Shown piece after piece: positions 28,042 through 36,948 of a stretch of DNA of 64,000 nt. Position numbers and translations under genes: made by a program. The notes beneath the pieces are model-generated. The model worked only from the letters and a program-made list of their open reading frames with translations, made no database searches and was not told where the DNA came from. The stretch covers positions 1,612,001 to 1,676,000 of the forward strand of contig NZ_CP157575.1 of NCBI RefSeq assembly GCF_051628905.1, given 5' to 3'. The stretch is from Asaia sp037151935 (GTDB taxonomy: Bacteria > Pseudomonadota > Alphaproteobacteria > Acetobacterales > Acetobacteraceae). Position 1 is the stretch's first letter. Each line of letters begins with the position of its first letter.

Positions 28042-28491
28042 ATGTATCTCCGCAGGGACAGGGCGATGATCGCAGTGATCATCATGGTCGATGTAGCCTT
28101 CCATGCCGGGCGCTCGAGCCTTGTCAGCGGCGGCGATATTGCCGAGCGCGCAGGGCTCGCCCGACGGGGCATAGAGCCCCTGCTTCAGGCGCTTTCACGC
28201 TCGGGATTACTGGAAAGCGTACGCGGGCCGCGCGGCGGCTACCGCCTCGGGCGCCCACAGCGCGATATCGGGCTCGACGAGATCGTGCGCGTTGTCGTGT
28301 CTGAAGATGCTGGAGCGGAGGAAACAGCCCAAGGCGCGCTGTATCGCAACGTGATCGAGCCCTGCTGGCAGGTGCTGGACGAAACGATACGCAACGAGAT
28401 GGCAGCGCTGACGCTTGAGGAAATGGTACGCCGTGCCGAGGCGGCCGGGCTGCGTCGCCCGGTGCATGAGCCCATTTCGTTCTCGATCTGA
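28042..28491 (+). CDS. Rrf2-family transcriptional regulator
   Basis: DNA-binding protein of 149 aa. The winged helix is diagnostic: GGDIAERAGLARRGIEPLLQ, then ALSRSGLLESVRGPRGGYRL. Only one cysteine is seen (EPCWQVL), so the three-Cys cluster of IscR and the Fe-S binding of NsrR are unlikely. By family and position it most resembles CymR-type cysteine-metabolism repressors, possibly sensing O-acetylserine or CysK itself. It reads away from cysK and ends at a bidirectional terminator. Confidence 0.88.
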   Translation: MYLRRDRAMIAVIIMVDVAFHAGRSSLVSGGDIAERAGLARRGIEPLLQALSRSGLLESVRGPRGGYRLGRPQRDIGLDEIVRVVVSEDAGAEETAQGALYRNVIEPCWQVLDETIRNEMAALTLEEMVRRAEAAGLRRPVHEPISFSI

Positions 28492-28507
28492 TAAAACGGG
28501 CCTTAAG

Positions 28508-28541
28508 AGACGTCCCTGCCCCTGAAAGGGCGAGGACGTCT
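28508..28541. terminator. bidirectional terminator between converging genes
   Basis: Stem AGACGTCC / GGACGTCT enclosing an inner GCCC / GGGC stem. It sits between the stops of the Rrf2 gene (+) and the lipoprotein gene (-); T-rich sequence follows loosely on both sides. Confidence 0.7.
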
Positions 28542-28549
28542 TCTGGTTC

Positions 28550-29086
28550 TTACTTCTTGGTCGTCTTGCGGCGGGTCGTCGTATGCTTCACGACGGGCTT
28601 CTTGGCAGCAGGCGCCACGATGGCCGGAGGCGGTGCCGCAATCGTCACGCCTGTCGCATCCACGATGGCGTTGACGGTCAGCTTGTTGCGGGCCTCGGTG
28701 CCGCCGGGGATGAGGATGGCCGTGAAGCTGTCCTTGCCCGAATAGGCCGTGCTGGGCGTGTAGGTGATGTAGGTGTGGTCGTCGAAATTATACATGAAGG
28801 CCTTGCCGTGCTCGGGAGCAGGCGAGACGCCGAAAGAGCGGTAATTGGTGTTACCCGGCTTCTGCACCGACAGGGCACAGAGCCCGTCATCGCTGCGCAC
28901 GGTCATTTCCACGCTCATGCTGCCATCGGCCGCCGTCTTGACCGGCGTCGTCTTGCAGACGGCAGAAACCTTCTGATAGCCGAAGGGGTTGGGGGGCACG
29001 ACGCGCTGCACGACGGGCGTCTGCGCGCAGGCCGCCAGAGTCAGGGCCGAAACGAGAGTAATTGCTGAACCACGCAGTCGCACCAT
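28550..29086 (-). CDS. putative lipoprotein, basic C-terminus
   Basis: Exported protein of about 178 aa with a lipobox (ALTLAAC followed by AQTP), so likely lipidated. The middle has SMSVEMTVRSDDGLCALSVQK and AYSGKDSFTAILIPGG, a beta-rich segment resembling the tandem beta-sandwich (cadherin/Ig-like) units found in other secreted proteins. The tail is Pro/Ala-rich, then strongly basic (HTTTRRKTTKK). Start uncertain: ATG 29086 or GTG 29095. No family recognised with confidence; divergent from the next small exported gene. Confidence 0.72.
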   Translation of the reverse strand: MVRLRGSAITLVSALTLAACAQTPVVQRVVPPNPFGYQKVSAVCKTTPVKTAADGSMSVEMTVRSDDGLCALSVQKPGNTNYRSFGVSPAPEHGKAFMYNFDDHTYITYTPSTAYSGKDSFTAILIPGGTEARNKLTVNAIVDATGVTIAAPPPAIVAPAAKKPVVKHTTTRRKTTKK

Positions 29087-29437
29087 CAACTCCACTTGTC
29101 ACTTGTCATCGCCAGTCGACACTGCCTCTTTCGCTACAGCAGGCCCGACACCGGATGTCTCCGGGCACGATCAACGCCTGTGGAGACAATTTCGTCAATG
29201 GCCCTAGCGCAAGCCGCGCCCTACCGGAAGGGGGAAGCTGCGGCTGAAACAAAAGAAAAGAACGGTCAGTTTTTTTTTTGAGAAATCGGCCTTCTCCCTT
29301 GCATAGGGGCATTTTCTCGCCGCAATTGCTGCGACATAATCCGCGCGCATCCCTGCGTCCTGCCTGCGCCCAGCCGGCGCGACGCTCGAAACCCTCAGTT
29401 CCCCCTCTTCAGTTCCCTGCCCTTGTGGAGTTCCTTG
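29087..29437. other. divergent intergenic region with a T10 run
   Basis: About 350 bases between two divergent genes for exported proteins. It must hold both promoters. It contains a run of ten T at 29270-29279 and an AT-rich CATAAT near 29333 that could be a -10 for the rightward gene. No RNA gene recognised. Confidence 0.5.
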
Positions 29438-29995
29438 ATGTCGCTTTCAGCCCGGCAACGCCTCCTGCGCCCGTTTGCGCGCCTGACCGCCTGCACCCTG
29501 CTCGCCAGCACGTTCTTCGTGTCGGGCGCCGCCTATGCTGCCGGTTGTGGCGAGTCTCCGGCGCATGAAGCCTTCAATGTGCAGGGGCTGAAAAGCGAAC
29601 TGATGGTGACCGCGCTCTCCTGCAGCGCTCAGGACCGCTATAATTCCTTTGTGACCAAGTTCCGCCCGAAGCTGGCCGCAGAAGAAGAGCGCCTGAACAC
29701 CTATTTCAAATCGGCCTATGGCCGTAACGCCATGAAGGCGCATGACGACTACATCACCCAGCTGGCCAATGTGCAGTCAGAGGGTGGGCTGAAGGCCGGC
29801 ACGATCTTCTGCCAGCAGCGCGTCGCCATGTTCGACGAGGTCGATGCCCTCGATGACGGCGCCGATCTGGCCCATTATGCCGATGCGAAGGATGTGGTTC
29901 AGCCGGCATCTTTCGAGACTTGCTCGGCCCCCGAGGCCGTGACGCATGGTCGCACAAGCAGCAAGAGCCGCACCCATCGCAAGACGCGCGCCTAA
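29438..29995 (+). CDS. exported protein of unknown function
   Basis: Protein of 185 aa with a signal peptide (RLTACTLLASTFFVSGAAYA, cleavage about AYA-AG). The mature part has four or five cysteines (GCGESP, ALSCSAQD, IFCQQRV, FETCSAP), plausibly disulfide-bonded in the periplasm, is mostly helical, and ends in a basic SKSRTHRKTRA tail. The start at 29438 follows TGGAG by seven bases. No known domain recognised; the general look fits small secreted proteins common in acetic acid bacteria. Confidence 0.75.
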   Translation: MSLSARQRLLRPFARLTACTLLASTFFVSGAAYAAGCGESPAHEAFNVQGLKSELMVTALSCSAQDRYNSFVTKFRPKLAAEEERLNTYFKSAYGRNAMKAHDDYITQLANVQSEGGLKAGTIFCQQRVAMFDEVDALDDGADLAHYADAKDVVQPASFETCSAPEAVTHGRTSSKSRTHRKTRA

Positions 29996-30058
29996 AAACG
30001 CATCTTCCCCTGCACGGGGCGCTTGACGGCGCCCCGGCGAGGCCGTCAAGAACGCAAT

Positions 30059-32077
30059 ATGAACGACGACCTCTTCCAGAGCGATGAAAAGCCCGCGCGT
30101 CGCCCCCGCAAGACGACGCAGGCCCCGGTGCCGGAAAATTACGGTGCCGATCAGATCGAAGTCCTTGAAGGACTCGAGCCGGTGCGCCGCCGCCCAGGCA
30201 TGTATATCGGCGGCACCGACGATACCGCCTATCATCACCTGGCTTCCGAGATCCTCGATAACGCCATGGATGAGGCCGTAGCGGGCCATGCAAGCGTTAT
30301 CGACGTGTCTCTGGAGGGCGCAAGGCTCCTGATGGTACGCGATAACGGGCGCGGCATTCCCGTCGACGCCCATCCCAAATTCAAGGACCGCTCGGCGCTC
30401 GAGGTGATTTTCACCACGCTTCACGCGGGTGGCAAATTTTCGGGCAAGGCCTATGACACGTCGGGCGGGTTGCACGGCGTGGGCTCCTCGGTCGTCAACG
30501 CGCTCTCCGACAGACTCGAAGTCGAGGTCGCGCGCGAGAAACTGCTCTGGCGTCAAGATTATGCCCGCGGCAAGCCCATTACCCCGCTACAGCAAATCGG
30601 CAATGCCCCCAATAGGCGCGGCACCACAATCCGCTTTTCGCCGGACCCGGAAATTTTCGGGACGCTGAGCTTTTCGCCCCAGCGTCTCTATCGTCTGTGC
30701 TGCTCCAAGGCGGCGCTGTTTCGCGGGGTGACCATACGCTGGAGCGTCGAGCCGTCGCTCATCAGGAGCGGCGATGAGATCCCGACCGAAGCGACGATCC
30801 ATTTCCCCAATGGCCTGGCCGATAGTCTGAATGCCGAGCTGGGCGCCACGCCTGCCCTTCTCGCCCCCCTCTGGTCTGGTGAAGCCGAATTGCCTCAGGC
30901 TGCCGACGGGCGCACAGGCGGCAAGCTCGAGTGGGCAGTGGCGTTTCTGGAGCAGGGCACGTCAAGCATGACGTCATACTGCAACACGATTCCGACGCCT
31001 CAAGGCGGCACGCATGAAGCCGGTTTCCGCACGGCACTGGTCAAGGGCTTCCGCGCCTGGGGCGAGAGCCGCAACACCAAGCGCGCAACGGCGGTTACGG
31101 CAGACGATATTCTCGGCACGCTGTCTGCCAAGCTCTCTGTCTTCATCCGCGACCCGCATTTTCAGGGCCAGACAAAGGAGAAGCTGACCACGCAGGAGGC
31201 AAGCCGGCTGGTGGAAGGCGCCCTGCGCGACCGTCTGGACCACTGGCTGGGCGGCAATCCGGCTCAGGCCGATAATCTTCTGGCCTTCATCATCGAACGG
31301 GCCGAAGAACGTCTGCGCCGCAAGGAAAGCAAGGATACGCCGCGCAAGAGCGCCACGCGCCGCCTGCGCCTGCCCGGCAAGCTGACCGATTGCACGCGTG
31401 AAAACGCGGCAGATACCGAGCTTTTTCTGGTCGAAGGCGATTCGGCCGGCGGCTCGGCGCGTCAGGCACGCGACCGCGAAACCCAGGCTGTGCTGCCCCT
31501 GCGCGGTAAGATTCTCAACGTGGCTTCGGCGACAGCAGACAAGCTCAAGGCCAATCAGGAACTGCGCGATCTGGTCGAGGCGCTGGGTTGCGGCTCAGGG
31601 TCGGGCTTCGATCTGACTCGTCTTCGCTATGGTCGCGTCATCATCATGACCGACGCTGACGTGGATGGCGCCCATATCGCATCGCTGCTGATGACGTTCT
31701 TCTATCGTGAAATGCCCGAGCTGGTGCGCAAGGGACATCTCTATCTGGCCCAGCCGCCTCTCTATCGCCTGACCCATGGCGCAAAGACGATTTACGCCAT
31801 GGATGACGATGACCGCGTGCGGCGCCTCAAGCGCGATTTCAAGCAGGGAGCGAAGGTCGAGATCTCACGATTCAAGGGTCTTGGCGAAATGCCGGTCAAG
31901 GATCTGAAGCAGACGACCATGGACCCGGCAAAACGCACCTTGCTGCGTGTCGTCACGCCGCCAGAAGACCGTGCGCTCACAAGCGACCGCGTCGAGAGCC
32001 TGATGGGACGCAAGCCGGAATTGCGCTTCCGCTTCATTCAGGATCATGCACGCTCGGCCGAACTGCTCGACGTCTGA
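30059..32077 (+). CDS. parE: DNA topoisomerase IV subunit B
   Basis: ATPase subunit that with ParC decatenates daughter chromosomes. A GHKL ATPase domain is present: EILDNAMDEA, the DNGRGIPVDAHP loop and SGGLHGVGSSVVNALS. The transducer is followed by a Toprim domain with LFLVEGDSAGGSA, LPLRGKILNV and IIMTDADVDGAHI. The 672-aa length and absence of the long GyrB insert favour ParE over GyrB. parC is not in the window. Start at 30059; an earlier codon lacks support. It overlaps the following exporter by one base (TGATG). Confidence 0.94.
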   Translation: MNDDLFQSDEKPARRPRKTTQAPVPENYGADQIEVLEGLEPVRRRPGMYIGGTDDTAYHHLASEILDNAMDEAVAGHASVIDVSLEGARLLMVRDNGRGIPVDAHPKFKDRSALEVIFTTLHAGGKFSGKAYDTSGGLHGVGSSVVNALSDRLEVEVAREKLLWRQDYARGKPITPLQQIGNAPNRRGTTIRFSPDPEIFGTLSFSPQRLYRLCCSKAALFRGVTIRWSVEPSLIRSGDEIPTEATIHFPNGLADSLNAELGATPALLAPLWSGEAELPQAADGRTGGKLEWAVAFLEQGTSSMTSYCNTIPTPQGGTHEAGFRTALVKGFRAWGESRNTKRATAVTADDILGTLSAKLSVFIRDPHFQGQTKEKLTTQEASRLVEGALRDRLDHWLGGNPAQADNLLAFIIERAEERLRRKESKDTPRKSATRRLRLPGKLTDCTRENAADTELFLVEGDSAGGSARQARDRETQAVLPLRGKILNVASATADKLKANQELRDLVEALGCGSGSGFDLTRLRYGRVIIMTDADVDGAHIASLLMTFFYREMPELVRKGHLYLAQPPLYRLTHGAKTIYAMDDDDRVRRLKRDFKQGAKVEISRFKGLGEMPVKDLKQTTMDPAKRTLLRVVTPPEDRALTSDRVESLMGRKPELRFRFIQDHARSAELLDV

Positions 32078-32982
32078 TGCCTTCTTTCGACCACCCGACT
32101 TCGACACGACTCGATAAACTTGGCGGTCTGGCGCTTCTGGTTGGAGGGATTTCCTCCTTTCAGGTCGGTGCAGCCCTGGCCAAGAGTCTTTTTCCGCTTT
32201 TCGGCGCAGAGGGGATGGTCGGGCTTCGCGTCTGTCTTGCAGCCGTCATTCTTCTGACTGTCATCCGCCCCGGCCCATCGGTGCTGCAACCTGGCATATG
32301 GCGCCTGTTGCTGCCCTATGGCGCCTCTATGGCGGTGATGAATTTCGCCTTCTACATCGCGCTGGTGCGCCTCCCGCTGGGACTGGTGGTGGCGTTCGAA
32401 TTCATGGGACCACTCTCACTGGCGCTTATCGGTTCGCGACGACTGCTCGATCTGGTCTGGGCCGGTATGGTGCTTTCTGGCCTGTATCTTCTACTCCGCC
32501 CCGATCATATCTCAGGCCATCTCGACCCTATTGGCGTGATCGCTGCGTTGATCAGCGCCGTCGGCTGGGTCATCTATATCCTGACAGGCACCCGCATCGG
32601 CCGCGTCATGCCTGCCGCTCAGGCCACCACACTCGGCATGACCACGGCCGGAATCCTGCTCTTGCCTTGGCTGATACCCACGCTGATGCCAGCCGTGACC
32701 CACCCGCACCAGGGAATTCAGGCTGTTGGCGTGGCCATTCTCTCCTCAGCCGTGCCGTATATTCTCGACATGATGGCCATGCGCAGGCTCGGCCCGCGCG
32801 ATCTGGGAATACTGCTCAGCTTGGAGCCGGTTCTTGGGTCGATTTCGGGGCTGCTGCTGCTGGGTGAGTCGCTCTCGATGGCGCGATGGCTCGGCGTGCT
32901 CTGCATCGCAGGCGCCTCGGCTGGCAATGTGCTGACCAGCCGAAAGCCGCCCCCGGATGGCGAGACCGTTCCCCCCACCTGA
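32077..32982 (+). CDS. RhtA-like EamA/DMT family exporter
   Basis: Inner-membrane protein of 301 aa with ten predicted helices in two EamA repeats (starts GLALLVGGISSFQVGAALAK and GVIAALISAVGWVIYILTGT). The overall pattern resembles RhtA, the threonine/homoserine exporter; LGILLSLEPVLGSISGLLLLGE is the typical second-repeat signature. Substrate is inferred only. Coupled to parE by the TGATG overlap, although no functional link is obvious. Confidence 0.88.
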   Translation: MPSFDHPTSTRLDKLGGLALLVGGISSFQVGAALAKSLFPLFGAEGMVGLRVCLAAVILLTVIRPGPSVLQPGIWRLLLPYGASMAVMNFAFYIALVRLPLGLVVAFEFMGPLSLALIGSRRLLDLVWAGMVLSGLYLLLRPDHISGHLDPIGVIAALISAVGWVIYILTGTRIGRVMPAAQATTLGMTTAGILLLPWLIPTLMPAVTHPHQGIQAVGVAILSSAVPYILDMMAMRRLGPRDLGILLSLEPVLGSISGLLLLGESLSMARWLGVLCIAGASAGNVLTSRKPPPDGETVPPT

Positions 32983-33089
32983 GCTGGCCTCATGGCGGCG
33001 TGTTAACGCAGCTGTCATGCAACATCGGAGAGGGGCGACCGTTTTGTTCTCAACCGTCTCGCCACGAGACGAAATATGGGAGCAAGTCG

Positions 33090-33767
33090 ATGCGTCGCCT
33101 CTTTATTGCCGGTTCCGCCCTTTTCGCTTTCGCTGCGGTTCCGGCCCTTGCCGCATCGCCCCAGCGCATGGCCGACAAGGATTTCGCCCATCTGTCGAAG
33201 GACGGCCAGAAGGCTTTTGCCGATATCGTTCAGGCACAGCAGGCGCTTGGCAGCAACCAGAATGGTCAGGCCCAGTCTCTGATCAACGACGCTCAGGCCC
33301 GCCTGACCAAGGCAGCCAAGGATAATCGCGCCTTCATGAAGGCAGAAGACGCCATGCAGCCCGCCCCCAGCCATAGCGCGCCCAAGCGTACCGTCATCAG
33401 CGGTGTGCAGGTTCACTGGCTGCCGATCGGTGGCGAATATGCGGTCACCGAAGCGCTCGCCCCGGAAAAACAGACGGCTCTGGCCCAGGCCAATACCCAT
33501 CTAAAGACGGGCGATACGAAGCTGGTCAATCAGGATCTTCAGGTCGTGGGGACAGACGTGCAGTATGTCGTCGCCCTCGCCCCGCTGGAGATGGTCTCTG
33601 GCGACATCAACCGCGCCTCGGTCTTCATGGATGGGGGGGATGCCAAGCTCGCCGCCGAGGCGCTTCAGAATGCGCTGGACAGCGTGTTGTTCGTCTCTGA
33701 CAACGTGATCGTCGCTGCCCAGCCCGATACGGCCCCGGCGCATAAGGGCATGCACAAGAAATCCTGA
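33090..33767 (+). CDS. YfdX-family periplasmic protein
   Basis: Exported protein of 225 aa with a signal peptide (MRRLFIAGSALFAFAAVPALAA) followed by a YfdX domain: alpha-helical repeats GQAQSLINDAQARLTKA and LVNQDLQVVGTDVQYVVALAPLE, ending VFMDGGDAKLAAEALQNALD. In Escherichia coli YfdX is tied to the EvgA acid-response regulon, which suits an acid-producing host, but the biochemical role is unclear. The start at 33090 has GGGAG seven bases upstream. Followed by a long terminator hairpin. Confidence 0.85.
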   Translation: MRRLFIAGSALFAFAAVPALAASPQRMADKDFAHLSKDGQKAFADIVQAQQALGSNQNGQAQSLINDAQARLTKAAKDNRAFMKAEDAMQPAPSHSAPKRTVISGVQVHWLPIGGEYAVTEALAPEKQTALAQANTHLKTGDTKLVNQDLQVVGTDVQYVVALAPLEMVSGDINRASVFMDGGDAKLAAEALQNALDSVLFVSDNVIVAAQPDTAPAHKGMHKKS

Positions 33768-33774
33768 GCCCTCT

Positions 33775-33802
33775 GACCCGATCGGTAGCGCCCGATCGGG
33801 TC
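33775..33802. terminator. hairpin between converging yfdX-like gene and mutL
   Basis: Perfect 11-bp stem GACCCGATCGG / CCGATCGGGTC with a 6-base loop, eight bases after the YfdX stop. No T-run on the plus strand. Confidence 0.65.
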
Positions 33803-33911
33803 TCGTCCGAGGTCTAAATACTGAAAAGAGCGGAAGGCCTGTCTGAAGGCCCCCGCTCACCCAGGTTCAGAACCCCCAGGCGCCGACCACCCGCCCCTGC
33901 CAGGACGCGGC

Positions 33912-35756
33912 CTATCTGATCCGCCCGAACAGTTTTTCGAGTTCGTCGCGACCGAGCCTGAGCCAGGTCGGTCGCCCGTGAGAGCAGGTGCCCGCCCGTG
34001 GGGTCTGCTCCATCTGGCGTAGCAAAGCCGCCATTTCCTCTTGCTGCAGGCGTCTCCCTGCACGAATGCTGCCATGGCAGGCCATGCGGGCAATGACGGC
34101 GTCGATACGCCGTTCGAGGGCGGCACTATCGCCCGGTACGAGATCCGGGTCGGCGGCGAGTTCTTCCGACAGGTCACGAAGCAGCGCCACGCCGTCGCCG
34201 CCCTGAAGGAGGATTGGCATGGTACGCAGCAGCACGCTGCCCCCGCCGAAGGACTCGATTTCGAGACCGAGCGATTCGAGCGCGCTTTTCCATTCCAGAA
34301 GGCGACCGGCCTGTCCAGGCGGCAGATCGACTACCTCTGGCAGAAGCAGACGCTGCGCCCTGAGCGTGCCGGAGGCATACTGCGCCAGCAGTTTCTCATG
34401 GGTCAGGCGCTCATGGGCCGCGTGCTGATCGACCAGTATCAGATCGCCATCCTGACCGACGGCAAGAATATAAGTGTCGAAAACCTGTGCGACCGGCGCG
34501 CCGAGCGGAAATGACGCCTGTTGCTGCGCGTCGGGCTGGATGACGGGGCGCGCCACCGGCGCAAACGAACCCAGACCTTCGGAGAAACCCGTATGCGCAG
34601 CAGGCGCCGCCTGCGGAACCGTCGCACCGATGCCTGCAAGTGTCGCGTGAGAGGAAAGGAAACCTGCGCTCGGCCGCATCGGTTCGGGCGCTGGATACTG
34701 GATGTTCTGTCGCGAAGGCGCCGCGAAACGCACACGCACCCCGCCCTCGCCCGCACCATGACCGAGGGCGCGTTGCATGGCACCGATCATCAGCCCTCTC
34801 ACATCAGCCTCATCGGCAAAGCGGAGTTCGGTCTTGGCAGGATGGACATTCACATCCACCCGGTCATGGGGCAGGCTCAGATGCAGCGCGAGAACCGGTT
34901 GGCGCCCCGGTTCGATAACCGGGCGATAAGCGACACGTATGGCGGTCTTCATCAGCGGATCGGCAACGGGTCGGTTATTGACCACCAGAAACTGCGCCGC
35001 CGCTGTCGCGCGTGTTGCCGCAGGCCCGCAGATATAGCCCGTCAGGCGCAGGCCGTTGCGTTCCTCATCGATCGGAATAAGGGAATCGCTCTCCCCGAGA
35101 ACCGCCTGAACCCGGTCGATCTGCGTCTGAGACGGGAAGTCGAACACCAATCGCTCGTCTAGCGAAAAGCGGATGGCGCAATGCGGCGCCGAGAGCGCGA
35201 GACGACGCATGACCGATTCGGCATGGCTACCCTCGACACGGGGCGATTTCAGAAATTTGCGCCGCGCCGGGGTGGCAAAGAAGAGATCTTCGACCACTAC
35301 GCGTGTGCCCGGCGCGCCCGGGGCGGGGGCGGGGGGGGTCAACACGCCACCTTCAAGACGCAAAAGCCAGGCTGTATCGGAATCGTGCTGGCGCGACGTC
35401 ATGCCAAGCCTCGCGGTCGCCCCGATGGAAGGCAGCGCCTCGCCACGAAAGCCGAGGGTGACAATACGGGTCAGACTCTCATCGCTGAGCTTGGAAGTGC
35501 AATGACGCTCGACCGCCATGGCAAGATCGTCAGGCGACATGCCACAGCCATTATCGATCACCTCGATACGGTCGCAGCCACCATTCATCAGGGAAACGTC
35601 GATTCGGGTCGCCCCGGCATCGAGCGCATTTTCGACCAGTTCCTTGAGCGCCGCGGCAGGGCGCTCGACGACCTCACCTGCGGCGATCAGGTCGATGACA
35701 TGACTCGAAAGACGCCGAAGCGTAGGACGGAAAAGGGCGCGCTCAGGAGAGTTCAT
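33912..35756 (-). CDS. mutL: DNA mismatch repair protein MutL
   Basis: Mismatch-repair ATPase and matchmaker of 614 aa. The GHKL N-terminal domain has IAAGEVVERPAAALKELVEN, DNGCGMSPDDLAMAVERH and TLGFRGEALPSI. The C-terminal dimerisation domain carries the endonuclease motif DQHAAHERLTHE, ACHGSIRAG and CSHGRPTW, so it is probably a nicking MutL used without MutH. It is the last gene of the leftward run ileS-lspA-DUF3035-mutL, nine bases after the lipoprotein gene. mutS is not in the window. Confidence 0.97.
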   Translation of the reverse strand: MNSPERALFRPTLRRLSSHVIDLIAAGEVVERPAAALKELVENALDAGATRIDVSLMNGGCDRIEVIDNGCGMSPDDLAMAVERHCTSKLSDESLTRIVTLGFRGEALPSIGATARLGMTSRQHDSDTAWLLRLEGGVLTPPAPAPGAPGTRVVVEDLFFATPARRKFLKSPRVEGSHAESVMRRLALSAPHCAIRFSLDERLVFDFPSQTQIDRVQAVLGESDSLIPIDEERNGLRLTGYICGPAATRATAAAQFLVVNNRPVADPLMKTAIRVAYRPVIEPGRQPVLALHLSLPHDRVDVNVHPAKTELRFADEADVRGLMIGAMQRALGHGAGEGGVRVRFAAPSRQNIQYPAPEPMRPSAGFLSSHATLAGIGATVPQAAPAAHTGFSEGLGSFAPVARPVIQPDAQQQASFPLGAPVAQVFDTYILAVGQDGDLILVDQHAAHERLTHEKLLAQYASGTLRAQRLLLPEVVDLPPGQAGRLLEWKSALESLGLEIESFGGGSVLLRTMPILLQGGDGVALLRDLSEELAADPDLVPGDSAALERRIDAVIARMACHGSIRAGRRLQQEEMAALLRQMEQTPRAGTCSHGRPTWLRLGRDELEKLFGRIR

Positions 35757-35765
35757 GAACTGGCA

Positions 35766-36302
35766 TCAGAAGACGCCGAGAAATGCGCTCTTTGACTTCT
35801 TGGTCGGCGTGGCACCGGTGGAGGGATTCTGGCCCAGAGCCGAGGCGCGCTGGATACGGCGGTTTTCAGCCTCACTATCTACCACACTACCCGAGTTACC
35901 GCCGCGCCAGAACATCAGCTCGTCTGTCAGACCGGCACCTGCTGCGCCCAGTTCGGCATTGTTCGGCGCTCTGGAAGCCTGCTCGACCTGGCCGACAAGA
36001 GCCTGCTGGCCCGCACTGTTGCTGCCAGTGGTCGAATGCAGTGCCGCATTCGGCGACAGCGTTTCGAGCGCCTGGGTCCGGGGATTTTCATCAGCCGTGT
36101 GCACACCCTGACCGGGCAGGCTCAGCTGCTCCGATGGCGGCATCGAAAGCGGTGCCCGCGTGGTGACCGTATACTCGTCAGGCATCGACCGCTCGAGGCC
36201 GAAAGCCCGCGAGACATCGGAACCGGAGCAGGCCGGAAGGAGCGCGGTCAGGCCGAGAACCGGCAGGACGCGGAGGACGGACGTGAAGGAGAGCTGAGCC
36301 AT
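35766..36302 (-). CDS. DUF3035 lipoprotein
   Basis: Predicted lipoprotein of 178 aa: MAQLSFTSVLRVLPVLGLTA followed by the LPAC lipobox, then the alphaproteobacterial DUF3035 signature FGLERSMPDEYTVTTRAPLS MPP-type segment, and a Gly/Ser/Asn-rich, probably disordered remainder with DELMFWRGG. DUF3035 proteins regularly follow lspA, as here. Function unknown, probably envelope-related. Start set at 36302 by the signal peptide; an upstream open extension was not used. Confidence 0.85.
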   Translation of the reverse strand: MAQLSFTSVLRVLPVLGLTALLPACSGSDVSRAFGLERSMPDEYTVTTRAPLSMPPSEQLSLPGQGVHTADENPRTQALETLSPNAALHSTTGSNSAGQQALVGQVEQASRAPNNAELGAAGAGLTDELMFWRGGNSGSVVDSEAENRRIQRASALGQNPSTGATPTKKSKSAFLGVF

Positions 36303-36345
36303 ATCGGTCTCAATCCTAGATGAGCGTTTCGGCATCGACAAGAGA

Positions 36346-36948
36346 TCAATGATCTCGCGAAGCGGTTGCAGAGCCGGAAGAATGCATCGAATCCCTGTCG
36401 GCACCGCTGTGCGCCACGGCCGAGCGTCGATCAGACCAGATCGACTCGATCACCCAAGCAATCACACCGCAGACGATGGCAGAATCGGCGACGTTGAACA
36501 CATACCAGCTCCAGCCGAAGGCGTGGGCGTGAATGAAATCGACCACAGCCCCGAACCGCATACGATCGATCACATTCCCCACGGCGCCGCCCGCTATGGC
36601 AGCGGAGGCGATGGCGACCACCATGCGCGACGTTGTGAGCGTTTGCCAGAGAAGGGCGAGAACGGCGATCAGCGCCACCGTGCAAAAAAGTACTGGCCCA
36701 TAAGAGCCGATCCCGCCGAGCATGCCGAACGTCACGGCGTGATTCCACACCATGGTGAAATCCAGCCCTGGCATGACGGCCACGCTGCCCTTGAGAGGCA
36801 GGTTGAAGACATCCAGAATCCACCATTTGCTCGCCTGATCGGCGCAGAGCACGATCACGAACGCAATGATGCCAGCGATCAGTGTCGCCGGGCGTCCGAA
36901 GGACAAGGTGAGCCTGGCGCGCGTCACATCGACACCACGTCGCTGCAT
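36346..36948 (-). CDS. lspA: lipoprotein signal peptidase (signal peptidase II)
   Basis: Inner-membrane aspartyl protease of about 200 aa with four membrane helices, cleaving prolipoprotein signal peptides. The catalytic aspartates lie in GNVIDRMRFGAVVDFI and FNVADSAIVCG; the VWNHAVTFGML region is the usual VxNxGxAFG motif with Ala replacing Gly. It overlaps the end of ileS; ATG 36948 is used, but a GTG at 36924 that overlaps the ileS stop is also possible. It would act on the many lipoproteins in this window. Confidence 0.93.
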   Translation of the reverse strand: MQRRGVDVTRARLTLSFGRPATLIAGIIAFVIVLCADQASKWWILDVFNLPLKGSVAVMPGLDFTMVWNHAVTFGMLGGIGSYGPVLFCTVALIAVLALLWQTLTTSRMVVAIASAAIAGGAVGNVIDRMRFGAVVDFIHAHAFGWSWYVFNVADSAIVCGVIAWVIESIWSDRRSAVAHSGADRDSMHSSGSATASRDH

